From: Kutzneria kofuensis
GTDB lineage: Bacteria > Actinomycetota > Actinomycetes > Mycobacteriales > Pseudonocardiaceae
DNA: 64,000 nt
Assembly (NCBI RefSeq): GCF_014203355.1
Contig: NZ_JACHIR010000001.1
Coordinates: forward strand, 6,140,038-6,204,037
Direction: 5' to 3'
Shown one piece after another: positions 54,663 to 62,765 of the stretch. The notes under the pieces were generated by a model that saw only the letters and a list, made by a program, of their open reading frames with translations, made no database searches and was not told the origin of the DNA. Position numbers and translations under genes: made by a program. Position 1 is the stretch's first letter. The number at the start of each line of letters is the position of its first letter.

Positions 54663-55799
54663 GTGCCCCGGCGGCGTGGTCCGGGGCTGAGGCTGCGCAT
54701 CACCTCGGTCGCCGTCGGCATCGTCGCCGCCGTCAGCGCGCTGCTGCTGTGGCTGGGCTGGCTGCTCGTCGGTCTCGTCGTGCGCGGCGCCGTGCCGCAG
54801 ATGCCGGCCAACAGCAAGATCGTCGTCGACGGCGTCGCCGTCGAGGCATCCCAGCTCGGGGACGTGCTCGAACAGCACGCCCGGGCCCAGGTCCTCGGCG
54901 CCGGCGTCATCGCCTTCGTGCTGCTGCTCGTCGCCGCCGCCGTGCTGGCGTGGACCTTCACCGGCCGGGCTTTGCGCCCGCTGCACGAGGTCACCGCCAC
55001 CGCGCGGCGGTTGTCGGCCGAGTCGCTGGGGGAGCGCATCGCCCTCAACGGCCCTGACGACGAGGTCGCCGAGCTCGCCGACACCTTCGACGCCATGCTC
55101 GACCGCCTGCAGGGCGCCTTCGACGCTCAGCGCCGGTTCGTCGCCAACGCCAGCCACGAGCTGCGGACCCCGCTCGCCGTCATCCGCACCGAGCTCGACG
55201 TCACCCTCTCCGACGACAAGGCCGACGTCGAGGAGCTTCGCCGGATGGCCGACGTCGTCGGCACCGCCGCCCTCCGGGCCGAGCAACTCGTCGAGGCCCT
55301 GCTGCTGCTCGCCCGTACCGACGGCATCGGCCTCGCCGTGCACGAGCCCGTCGACCTCGCCGCCGTCGTCGCCTCCGCCTGGCGCTCCGCCGGCCGCGAG
55401 GCCGCCGCCCGCGGCGTTCGCGCCACCTTCGCCACCGCGCCCGCCCCCACCGTCGGCGACCCGGCGTTGTTGGAACGCGTCGCCGGCAACCTGCTGGAGA
55501 ACGCCGTCCGCCACAACGTCGACGGCGGCTGGATCGAGGTCACCACCGACAGCGGTCCCGAGTGGACCCAGCTCCGGGTGAGTTCCAGCGGCCAGCTCAT
55601 CGCCCCCGAGCTGGTGGCCGAGCTCTTCGAGCCGTTCCGTCGCGGCGGCGTCGACCGCACTGCCCGCACCGGCACCGGCCTGGGCCTGTCCATCGTCCGG
55701 GCGGCGGTCATCGCCCACGGCGGCGCCGTGCACGCCGAGGCCGTCCCCGGCGGCGGACTGGCGGTCACCGTCCGCCTCCCCAGCGGCCGCGGCAACTGA
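54663..55799 (+). CDS. two-component sensor histidine kinase
   Basis: A 378-aa membrane kinase. Two membrane segments (about residues 14-36 and 78-99) flank a short 40-residue extracytoplasmic loop, too small for a classic sensor fold. A HAMP domain follows (ALRPLHEVTATARRLSAESL), then ASHELRTPLAVIRTELDVTL (His phosphoacceptor), NLLENAVRHN (N box) and TGTGLGLSIVRA (G box). GTG 54663 lies 1 nt after the regulator stop; other in-frame starts upstream overlap it. It probably autophosphorylates and passes phosphate to the adjacent regulator. Confidence 0.92.
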   Translation: MPRRRGPGLRLRITSVAVGIVAAVSALLLWLGWLLVGLVVRGAVPQMPANSKIVVDGVAVEASQLGDVLEQHARAQVLGAGVIAFVLLLVAAAVLAWTFTGRALRPLHEVTATARRLSAESLGERIALNGPDDEVAELADTFDAMLDRLQGAFDAQRRFVANASHELRTPLAVIRTELDVTLSDDKADVEELRRMADVVGTAALRAEQLVEALLLLARTDGIGLAVHEPVDLAAVVASAWRSAGREAAARGVRATFATAPAPTVGDPALLERVAGNLLENAVRHNVDGGWIEVTTDSGPEWTQLRVSSSGQLIAPELVAELFEPFRRGGVDRTARTGTGLGLSIVRAAVIAHGGAVHAEAVPGGGLAVTVRLPSGRGN

Positions 55800-55884
55800 C
55801 CCCGGCGAGTCCCGCCTAGCGTCACACCGAATGCGTGAATCCGCTTCACGCATTCGGTGTGACGCTGAGCGGGACTCACCGGGG
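55800..55884 (+). terminator. 85-nt hairpin after the two-component operon
   Basis: 40-nt arms (55800-55839 with 55845-55884) pair except for one internal mismatch and a 2-by-2 loop; the inner 22 bp (55818-55839 with 55845-55866) are perfect, with a 5-nt loop. It begins directly at the kinase stop. It is far longer than a normal terminator and is probably a dispersed palindromic element used as one. Confidence 0.75.
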
Positions 55885-55998
55885 TTGGCTCCCGAGTTGC
55901 GAGGGTGAGAGGTGGCTCTCATGGTGGAAGAGCCGCCGCCGTCCGTGGCGTTGCGGACAGTGACCGTGAATCGAGAAAGTGCGAGGGAAGCGTCTCCT

Positions 55999-56832
55999 AT
56001 GCCTTTGGTTCCCACCATCAAGCTGAACAACGGCGTCGAGATCCCGCAGCTGGGGTTCGGGGTGTTCCAGGTGCCCGACGCGGAGACGACGGAGGCTGTC
56101 ACGTCGGCGCTGGAGGCCGGGTACCGCAGCATCGACACCGCGGCGGCCTACGGCAACGAGCGGGGCGTCGGCGAGGCCATCAAGGCGTCGGGTCTCCCGC
56201 GTGACGAGCTGTTCGTCACGACCAAGCTGTGGAACTCGGCGCAGGGCTACGACAGCACGCTGCGCGCCTTCGACGAGAGCATGGCGCAGCTGGGCCTGGA
56301 GCAGCTGGACCTGTACCTGATCCACTGGCCGGTGCCGAAGGCGGACAAGTTCGTCGAGACGTGGAAGGCCTTCGAGAAGCTGCACGCGGACGGCCGGATC
56401 CGCGCGATCGGCGTGTCGAACTTCCAGCCGACGCACCTGCGCCGGCTGCTGGACGAGGGCCTGACGGTGCCGGCGGTCAACCAGATCGAGCTGCACCCCG
56501 CCCTCCAGCAGGCGACGCTGCGCGCCTTCCACACCGAGCACGGCATCGCCACCGAGGCCTGGAGCCCGCTGGCCCAGGGCGAGGTGCTCGACGCCCCGGA
56601 GATCACGAAGATCGCCGCCAAGCACGGCAAGTCGCCGGCCCAGGTGGTCCTGCGCTGGCACCTGCAGCTGGGCAACGTGGTCATCCCGAAGTCGGTGACG
56701 CCCAAGCGGATCCGCGAGAACATCGACGTCTTCGACTTCGAGCTGGACGGCGACGACCTCAACGCGATCGTCGGCCTGGAGCGCGGCCACCGCACCGGCC
56801 CGGACCCCGACACGTTCAACGCCGGCGCCTAG
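55999..56832 (+). CDS. aldo/keto reductase
   Basis: A 277-aa NADPH-dependent TIM-barrel reductase of the AKR5/2,5-diketogluconate reductase-like group. GYRSIDTAAAYGNERGVG holds catalytic Asp and Tyr, VTTKLW the Lys, LYLIHWPVP the His, and VIPKSVTPKRIRENIDVFD the NADPH-binding end. ATG 55999 has GAGGGA upstream. Its 3' end overlaps the convergent lipoprotein stop. Substrate is unknown; small aldehydes or ketones are typical. Confidence 0.93.
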   Translation: MPLVPTIKLNNGVEIPQLGFGVFQVPDAETTEAVTSALEAGYRSIDTAAAYGNERGVGEAIKASGLPRDELFVTTKLWNSAQGYDSTLRAFDESMAQLGLEQLDLYLIHWPVPKADKFVETWKAFEKLHADGRIRAIGVSNFQPTHLRRLLDEGLTVPAVNQIELHPALQQATLRAFHTEHGIATEAWSPLAQGEVLDAPEITKIAAKHGKSPAQVVLRWHLQLGNVVIPKSVTPKRIRENIDVFDFELDGDDLNAIVGLERGHRTGPDPDTFNAGA

Positions 56833-57200
56833 GGCCAGCCGTATCCGCCTGACGTCGTCGGCGTCGGGGACTTCGCGGCGAGCCTCGTGCAGGCGGCCTT
56901 GGCCTGCTCCTGCAACCAGTCCGGCGGCACCGCGCCGCCGGACTGGTGCTGGCGGGCCTGTTCGATCAACGCCTGCAGCGCCTCGTACTGGTCGCCGTCC
57001 AGGCCCATCTCCTGGTAGTCCAGCCCGGTGTCCTTGGCGTTGCCGAGAATGTCCTTGGTCCAGTACACGAGCTGGTTGGTGCACACGGCGACGGGGTCCA
57101 CTGTGGACGTTGTCGTCGGGGCGGGCGGCGTCGCCGGGCCGCCGGAACAGCCGGCGGCCGCGAACGCGACCGCGGCGACGAGGAGCAGGCGTCTGGCCAC
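56829..57200 (-). CDS. small lipoprotein, unknown function
   Basis: A 123-aa predicted lipoprotein: a basic start, LLLVAAVAFAAAGC (lipobox Cys near residue 19), a Thr/Pro linker, and a helical domain with VCTNQLVYWTKDILGNAKDT and DWLQEQAKAACTRLA, whose two Cys may pair. GTG 57200 is 2 nt after the preceding stop, so it is coupled to the YbjN-like gene. No named family was recognised. Confidence 0.78.
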   Translation of the reverse strand: MARRLLLVAAVAFAAAGCSGGPATPPAPTTTSTVDPVAVCTNQLVYWTKDILGNAKDTGLDYQEMGLDGDQYEALQALIEQARQHQSGGAVPPDWLQEQAKAACTRLAAKSPTPTTSGGYGWP

Positions 57201-57202
57201 GG

Positions 57203-57595
57203 CTAGAAGGAGTCCCCGCCGGAGAACTGCTCCTCCAGCGTGTCCACGGTGCCGGCGAGCAGCGTGAGCGGGTCGACGAACTCGTTGATGTCGAGGTTCT
57301 CCAGCGGCAGCGCGTGCCGCAGCACGACGTGCTCACCCATGATCGCGACGCCGCCGACGACGGTGGTGTGCCCGACCTCCTTGAGCAGCGCGGGCAGGTT
57401 GATCTTCGCGGCCAGCCCGCACGGGGAGGCGATCTGCACCCAGTCCTCCTTGCCGTCGAGCACCTCGTGGCTGAGCCAGATCACCTGGCTGCGCTCGTCG
57501 TCGAACTGGACGTAGATGCTCACCTCGTCCGGCGTCTGGTCGATGACCTGGTACTCGCTGCGCACGAAGGCCACCAGGTCGCCCCACGTCGCCAT
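57203..57595 (-). CDS. YbjN-like / type III chaperone-fold small protein
   Basis: A 130-aa cytosolic protein. MATWGDLVAFVRSEYQV, VSIYVQFDDERSQVIWLS and DWVQIASPCG form an alternating alpha/beta pattern seen in the YbjN and chaperone-like folds; VVLRHALPLENLDINEF closes the sheet. The ATG is at 57595. It is upstream of and coupled to a lipoprotein gene. The fold call is by pattern and function is unknown. Confidence 0.75.
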   Translation of the reverse strand: MATWGDLVAFVRSEYQVIDQTPDEVSIYVQFDDERSQVIWLSHEVLDGKEDWVQIASPCGLAAKINLPALLKEVGHTTVVGGVAIMGEHVVLRHALPLENLDINEFVDPLTLLAGTVDTLEEQFSGGDSF

Positions 57596-57677
57596 GACTC
57601 ACCCTTTTCCGCCGGCTGAACAAGATCACTCGACGATAGGGCGTCGCCACCGGCGGCGGAAAGACCCTCGCGGGTAG

Positions 57678-58754
57678 TCACACCAGGCGAAGGTGCGCCG
57701 TGCGGCCGCCGGGCGTGCGCAGTGCGTAGGACCGGCCGGGCAGCGCGGTGACGACGAGCCCGAAGACGATGTTGTTCAGCTCCTGCGTGCTCAACATCAG
57801 GTCGGCGGCCAGCTCGTGCGGGGTGACGCCCTGCTCACGCAGCGCCCGGAACACCTTGGCCAGCAGCTGCGACGACTCCCGGGCCTGGTCGCTGTCGGCG
57901 TCGACCCGCGCCAGATCCGCGCACAACGCCCGGTAGACGCCGTCCCCGACCTGGCGCAGTTCGCGCAGCCGGCGCGTCAGCGCCAGCGGCGACACCCGCC
58001 AGCGCGGGCAGGCCCGCAGCACCTGGTCCTTGGACGGATCCTCGGGCACGTAGGTCAGCACGTCGACGTCCGGCATCAGCATGGCGCTGGCGAAGGCATC
58101 GGCCTCCGCCTCGACGTCGACGCCCGCCACCGGCCGCCCGCCGCCGTGCAGGACGAGATGCCCGAGCTCGTGCGCGGCGTCGAACCGGCCGTGCTCGGCT
58201 GACTTCGCGGTGTTGAGGAAGACGTACGGGGTGCCTTCGTGCCAGAACGAGAAGGCGTCCACGTCGGTGTGGTCGACGCCGAGCGAGAACACCCGAACCC
58301 CGTGTGCCTCCAACAGATGCACGAGATTCGGAGCGGGCTTGCTGCCCAGCTGCCACTGCTCGCGCACGGCGTCGGCGGCGGCGCTCGGACTACCGGCCGC
58401 GACAACGGGAACGTCCACATCGGGCAGCGTGAACCGACGCTCCAGGAAGGCGTTGAACTCGATCGCCAGCCGACCGGCCGCCAGCGCACCGGCCCGGCGG
58501 CGTGCCGGCAGCTTGGCCCGCGCCCGGAACGACACGACGTCCTCGGTGAGCTCGGCCGGCTCGGCGGCGGTGAAGAACTCGACCGGAAAACCCAGCACGC
58601 GCGCCAGCTCCGCGAGATCGGTCTCCGTCGGCACCCGGCGGCCGTGCTCGAAGTCCGACACGAACCGCGGACTCACGTCCAGTTCTCGCGCGAGGGCCGC
58701 GGCGGTCAGCTGACGCCGCTGTCGGGCGAGCTTGAGGCGGGCCGGCGTGAACAT
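57678..58754 (-). CDS. XRE-family regulator fused to ImmA/IrrE metallopeptidase domain
   Basis: A 358-aa two-domain protein. Residues 1-65 form a helix-turn-helix (ARLKLARQRRQLTAAALARE; VSPRFVSDFEHGRRVP). Residues of about 130-230 carry AAHELGHLVLHGG, a zinc HExxH motif, then EAEADAFASAMLMP with the third ligand, as in ImmA/IrrE anti-repressor proteases. Such proteins cleave a repressor after stress; here sensor and DNA-binding parts are joined. ATG 58754 is chosen, with GTG 58781 possible. A C-terminal 60-residue region looks like a second small domain. Confidence 0.9.
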   Translation of the reverse strand: MFTPARLKLARQRRQLTAAALARELDVSPRFVSDFEHGRRVPTETDLAELARVLGFPVEFFTAAEPAELTEDVVSFRARAKLPARRRAGALAAGRLAIEFNAFLERRFTLPDVDVPVVAAGSPSAAADAVREQWQLGSKPAPNLVHLLEAHGVRVFSLGVDHTDVDAFSFWHEGTPYVFLNTAKSAEHGRFDAAHELGHLVLHGGGRPVAGVDVEAEADAFASAMLMPDVDVLTYVPEDPSKDQVLRACPRWRVSPLALTRRLRELRQVGDGVYRALCADLARVDADSDQARESSQLLAKVFRALREQGVTPHELAADLMLSTQELNNIVFGLVVTALPGRSYALRTPGGRTAHLRLV

Positions 58755-58823
58755 GATGAGATCATTCTTCCGGGTGCTCACCCGGTCGACGCAACAGACG
58801 TCCCCGAGTGGAGTGATCTCGAT

Positions 58824-59765
58824 TCAGCCCAGCCGGCTCGCCAGCGCCCGGCCCAACGCCGTCCCCGACAGCCACGCCGTCTGCACACGCGACGGCCCCC
58901 AGGCGTCGCCGCACACGCCGACGTTGTCCTCGTCCAGGTGGAACGGCGCGTCGGACGGCGTCTCCGGGCGGGCGTGCGGCCACTGGTGGGCGTAGCCGGT
59001 GACGGGCCGCGCCGGCAGCCCGAGCACCTCCTCGACGGCGTCGGCCACCTCGGCGATCACCTGATCGTGCGCACCCAGCCGCGTCGCCGTGTAGGAGGCC
59101 GTTGTGTAGGCAACAAGAACCGGGGCGCCGTCGCCACGACGGTCGCCGTCGTCGCAAATCGTGGTGAGCACGTCGTGCCCGTTGACGAACGCGCCGTGGA
59201 AGTCCGGCCAGGCGCGCTCCGGGTAGCGCAACGTCACCGCGAACGAGGGCGACCAGTTCTGCCCGTCGGCCGCCGCCCGCGCCGCCCGCAGGCACGGATC
59301 CAGCACGTCGAGCGCCTGCGGCCCGGGCATCGCCAGCGCGACGGCGTCCACCGGAACGCCGTCGACCATCGGACCGGGCTCCACGGCCGTCACCGCGTGC
59401 TGCAGCTTGACCGTCAGCCCGTCGGCGAGGTGCTCGGCCAGGCTGCGCAGCCCGCCTGGCGCGGCCCAGCGCATCGGCCCCGGCTGTGGCGCGGAGCGAC
59501 CGTCCTCGAAAGCGACGAGCGTGTCCGTCCACTCCCGAGCCAACCCGGCGTCCTGCCAGCGCCGCACGACGGCGTCGAACGACGGGTCGCTCACCGTGAA
59601 GTAGGCGGCCCCGATGTCGGTGGGGCGGCCGTCGTAGCGGCGGGTCGCGAGGCGACCGCCGACGCCGGGCGTGCGCTCCAGCACGCGAACGTCGATGCCG
59701 GCATCGACCATGACCCGGGCACAGGCCAGGCCGGCGATGCCGGCGCCGACGACCACAACGCTCAC
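58824..59765 (-). CDS. FAD-dependent amine oxidase/renalase-like oxidoreductase
   Basis: A 313-aa flavoprotein. VVVVGAGIAGLACARVMVDA is the FAD-binding Rossmann start, followed by VLERTPGVGGRLATRR, the second dinucleotide motif, and a C-terminal GDAWGPSRVQTAWLSGTALG (20 residues) that closes over FAD. The size and pattern match the renalase-like NAD(P)/FAD proteins. GTG 59765 is chosen because it gives the standard start two residues before the glycine motif. Substrate is unknown. Confidence 0.88.
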   Translation of the reverse strand: MSVVVVGAGIAGLACARVMVDAGIDVRVLERTPGVGGRLATRRYDGRPTDIGAAYFTVSDPSFDAVVRRWQDAGLAREWTDTLVAFEDGRSAPQPGPMRWAAPGGLRSLAEHLADGLTVKLQHAVTAVEPGPMVDGVPVDAVALAMPGPQALDVLDPCLRAARAAADGQNWSPSFAVTLRYPERAWPDFHGAFVNGHDVLTTICDDGDRRGDGAPVLVAYTTASYTATRLGAHDQVIAEVADAVEEVLGLPARPVTGYAHQWPHARPETPSDAPFHLDEDNVGVCGDAWGPSRVQTAWLSGTALGRALASRLG

Positions 59766-59784
59766 GATCACCACAGTAGGGGCG

Positions 59785-60147
59785 TCACTCCCACACCTGG
59801 ATCGCCCGTACCACGAAAGGCGCATTCGGCACGTAGGTGCCGCCCTTCGGATACGTGGTGAACTCCGCCTCGGTCGAGCAGGTCGCCCCCTCGTAGGCGG
59901 TCACATCCTTGGTCATCTCGTTGGCGAACGACTTGGCGACCAGCTTGTCCGGCAGCGTCACGCACCGGTTGGTGAGCGTGGTCTCCAGCGAGAGTCTGGC
60001 GACCTTGCCGGAGTAGTTCCCGCCGCTCCAGGCACAGAACGAGCCGGCGTCACAAGTGCCGTCGGACGTCGCCCAAACGGGCGGTGCTGTGCCCAACACC
60101 ACCACTGCCGCCATGACCGCCGCGAACCCCAGTTTCCGCACCGACAT
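59785..60147 (-). CDS. secreted peptidase inhibitor family I36-type protein
   Basis: A 120-aa secreted protein. Residues 1-26 are a signal peptide (KLGFAAVMAAVVVLGTAPPVWA). The mature part has CDAGSFCAWSGGNYSGKVA, the I36/Streptomyces metalloproteinase-inhibitor pattern with a beta-gamma-crystallin-like fold, and further Cys in NRCVTL and GATCSTE, so two disulfides are likely. The ATG is at 60147. It may protect the cell from a secreted protease; the partner is unknown. Confidence 0.85.
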   Translation of the reverse strand: MSVRKLGFAAVMAAVVVLGTAPPVWATSDGTCDAGSFCAWSGGNYSGKVARLSLETTLTNRCVTLPDKLVAKSFANEMTKDVTAYEGATCSTEAEFTTYPKGGTYVPNAPFVVRAIQVWE

Positions 60148-60315
60148 CGCGACTCCTTTCCCCAGTTGTCCCTGCTAGGAGCCTTGCGGCGGCTGCCGTC
60201 CGCGTCCGGCGATCGGGGTCGCATCACCCGTCCGTGCCGGCTGTCCACCCGGTGGTGAGCAAGCGCACTGCCGGTGCGTGTTCAAGGAAGATCAGGAAGG
60301 GGTAAGACAGGTCCT

Positions 60316-61008
60316 GTGGCAACCACTCTGCTGACCCGTCCGGCCCCGCAACTCCGTCGTGACCAGCGCGCGCTGGTCGATGCGATCAGGCGCATGACGG
60401 GCTTCGACGCGGTGGCCGTGCTGCGCGGATTCGACAAGACCAGCAGGGCCACCCGCGACGCCATCAACGAGGTCGTCCGCGAGCACGGCGGCCGGGTCAT
60501 CGACCTGACGCCGGTGCCCGGCCTCGGCGAGCTGGCCGCCGTGCCGCCGGCCGACCTGGTCGTGGCCACCAACCGTTCGCTCGCCCCGGCGGCCGAGCGC
60601 TGCGCCGCCTACTGGAACGTCCCGGCTGTCGTCCTCGGTGACGGCGCCGGCGAGCACGGCCGCCTCGTGCGGACCCGGCAGCCCGCGGTGTTCGTCACCC
60701 GCGAGGAGGGCGGCCAGGACGTCGTCGTCCGGCAGCTCCGCCTGCTCGGCCCCGTGACCTGGTCCGACGGCACCGCCCCGGCGCGGCCCGCCGAGGAGCT
60801 GGTGCTCAAGCCGACCATCGAGGGCATGGTCGTCACCGCCCAGTACGGCGGCACGTCCGTCACGCGGCCGGCGAGCCGGATGATCGAGGTGGAGATCACC
60901 GACGAGGTCGTCGCCGAGATCGACGGCCACGCCGGCCTGGTCGGCGTCGGCCGCTACGAGGCCCGGCCGACGACCCGCCCGGTGTGCCGGGTCGCCGTCA
61001 ACGGCTGA
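60316..61008 (+). CDS. uncharacterised 230-aa protein
   Basis: A cytosolic protein without signal or membrane segment. GTG 60316 is chosen; a longer frame from 60274 has no ribosome site. The N-terminal half alternates strands and helices (FDAVAVLRGFDKTSRATRDA; GGRVIDLTPVPG; ADLVVATNRSL; VPAVVLGDGAGEHG), like a nucleotide-binding fold. The C-terminal half is beta-rich and ends CRVAVNG. No family was recognised; a distant diacylglycerol/NAD-kinase-like fold is one guess only. It overlaps the convergent hydrolase gene by 11 bp. Confidence 0.72.
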   Translation: MATTLLTRPAPQLRRDQRALVDAIRRMTGFDAVAVLRGFDKTSRATRDAINEVVREHGGRVIDLTPVPGLGELAAVPPADLVVATNRSLAPAAERCAAYWNVPAVVLGDGAGEHGRLVRTRQPAVFVTREEGGQDVVVRQLRLLGPVTWSDGTAPARPAEELVLKPTIEGMVVTAQYGGTSVTRPASRMIEVEITDEVVAEIDGHAGLVGVGRYEARPTTRPVCRVAVNG

Positions 61009-61957
61009 CCGCCGCCAGGATCCGGTCGGTCAGGTCGACCATCCTCGACACGTCGCCGTCGTTGGACAGGGCGGCGATCGTGATCCCGCGCTCCGGCAGC
61101 CGCACGGTCGTGGCCGTCCAACCGCCGGACCAGCTGCCGCCGTGGCTGTGCATCAGCACGCCGTCGCGCCGGTTGACCAAGACGCCCCAGGCGTAGTCGA
61201 TCGGCCGGCCGTCGTCGAGGCGGCCGGGCCTGGCGGACAGGGCCTTCACGCGATCGTTCAGGGCTCCGCCCGGCAGCAGGGCGTCGTTCCAGCGCTGCAT
61301 GTCGTCGGCGGTGGACCACGCCCCGCCGTCGCCGACGCTCAGTGGCAGTGGACACTCGGCTTCGACGGTGGGACGGCCCTCGGCGGCATCGGCGGGCGGG
61401 GCGTCGGCGCGGAACTCCGTGTGCGCCATGCCGAGCGGCTCGAACAACTCGCGTCGAGCCAGGTCGGCGAACGGCGTGCCGGTGAGGCGTTCGATGACCG
61501 CGACCAGGCTGATGTAGCCGGCGTTGCAGTACTCGTAGCGGCGGCCCGCCGGGAACTGGGGCTCAGGGCAGGCGGCCAGGGCCCGTAAGACGGCCGGACT
61601 GTCCCAGCGGGGTTCAGCGACGCGGTCCTGGAGTTCGGGATCGCCGGGCAGGCCGCCGGTGTGATGGATCAGGTGCCTGATGCGCACGCTGTCGGCCCAG
61701 CCGGGCAGCTCCGGCAGCCACCGCCGGACGGTCGACTCGACGTCCAGCCGGCCGTCGACGACGAGCATGGCCGCGCAGACGCCGACCATCTGCTTGGCCA
61801 CGGACGCCAGGTAGGACACCGTGTTCGTGGTGAACGGGGCGTCCGGCCGGGCCAGCCCGGACGCCGCCCGGTGGACCCGACCATCGGCGTCGCGGACCGC
61901 GACGGCGACTCCCGGGCCGTCGGCGGTGTAGCCGGCGGCCGCGATCAGATCATCCAA
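60998..61957 (-). CDS. beta-lactamase-fold serine hydrolase (class C/esterase type)
   Basis: A 319-aa hydrolase. YLASVAKQMVGVCAAMLV holds the S-x2-K pair (Ser nucleophile, Lys base), YCNAGYISLVAVIERL the Y-x-N motif, and MHSHGGSWSGG the late HxG region. No signal peptide is seen, so it is probably a cytosolic esterase or peptidase, not an antibiotic-destroying enzyme. TTG 61957 overlaps the upstream DUF72 stop by 8 nt, so it is coupled to it. Confidence 0.88.
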   Translation of the reverse strand: MDDLIAAAGYTADGPGVAVAVRDADGRVHRAASGLARPDAPFTTNTVSYLASVAKQMVGVCAAMLVVDGRLDVESTVRRWLPELPGWADSVRIRHLIHHTGGLPGDPELQDRVAEPRWDSPAVLRALAACPEPQFPAGRRYEYCNAGYISLVAVIERLTGTPFADLARRELFEPLGMAHTEFRADAPPADAAEGRPTVEAECPLPLSVGDGGAWSTADDMQRWNDALLPGGALNDRVKALSARPGRLDDGRPIDYAWGVLVNRRDGVLMHSHGGSWSGGWTATTVRLPERGITIAALSNDGDVSRMVDLTDRILAAVSR

Positions 61958-62765
61958 TGCCGAGCCTCCGCGACAGCCCGATCGCGTCGACCGGCGCCCT
62001 GACCTTGGCGTCGTTGTCGAAGTAGACGTGGACGTCGCCGCGGCGGTGCCACTCGCGCACCTTCGCCGCCCAGCGGTCCAACGCCTCGTCCGTGTAGCCG
62101 CTGGTGTAGAGCTCCACGTCGCCGTGCAGCCGCGCGTAGGCGAAGTCGGCGGTCAGTTCCTCGAAGTACGGCCACTTCTTCGCCGTGTCGGCGACGACCA
62201 GCGCCACGTTGTGGTCGCGGAGCAGCCGCAGGCACTTCTCGTCCTGGAAGCTGACGTGCCGCGGCTCCAGGGCGTGTCGAAGCGGCCGGTCCGCGTCGAT
62301 CCGGAGGCCCTCGTCGTCCTCGATCCGGTGGTCGTGGCGGGCGCTGAGCTTCGCCGCCGCGGCCGTGGACTGCGGCAGCAGGCCCAGGAACTCCGCCAGC
62401 ACGTCCGCGTCGAACCGGAACGTCGCCGGCAACTGCCACAGGATGGGGCCGATCTTGTTCTGCAACATCAGCACCCCCGAGGCGAAGAAGTTCGCCACCG
62501 GCGTCTCCGCGTCGCGCAGGCGTTTCATGTGCGTGATGAACCTCGGCGCCTTCGTCGCGAACACGAAGTCGTCCGGCGTCTGCGCCGCCCACGACCGGAA
62601 GCTCGCCGGCCGCTGCCGCCCGTAGAAGGTGCCGTTGATCTCCACCGAGTTCAGGCGCTCCGCCAGGTAGGCCAGTTCGCGCTTCTGCGTGACGCCCTTC
62701 GGGTAGAAGGTCCCGCGCCATGGTGGGTACACCCAGCCCGACGTCCCGATCCGGATCACCGTCAC
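61950..62765 (-). CDS. DUF72 family protein (second of tandem pair)
   Basis: A 271-aa TIM-barrel protein of the DUF72 family. IRIGTSGWVYPPWRGTFYPK opens the fold, NSVEINGTFYGRQRP and FVFATKAPRFITHMKRL follow, and ARHDHRIEDDEGLRIDADRP (20 residues) is an insert absent from the neighbour. GTG 62765 overlaps the previous stop by 4 nt (GTGA). Function is unknown; the family is often near nucleic-acid repair genes. Confidence 0.9.
   Translation of the reverse strand: MTVIRIGTSGWVYPPWRGTFYPKGVTQKRELAYLAERLNSVEINGTFYGRQRPASFRSWAAQTPDDFVFATKAPRFITHMKRLRDAETPVANFFASGVLMLQNKIGPILWQLPATFRFDADVLAEFLGLLPQSTAAAAKLSARHDHRIEDDEGLRIDADRPLRHALEPRHVSFQDEKCLRLLRDHNVALVVADTAKKWPYFEELTADFAYARLHGDVELYTSGYTDEALDRWAAKVREWHRRGDVHVYFDNDAKVRAPVDAIGLSRRLGIG

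Noticed and set aside
52076-55096. 1006-residue minus-strand open frame
   Set aside because: Antisense to dxs and the two-component genes, with no recognisable motif.
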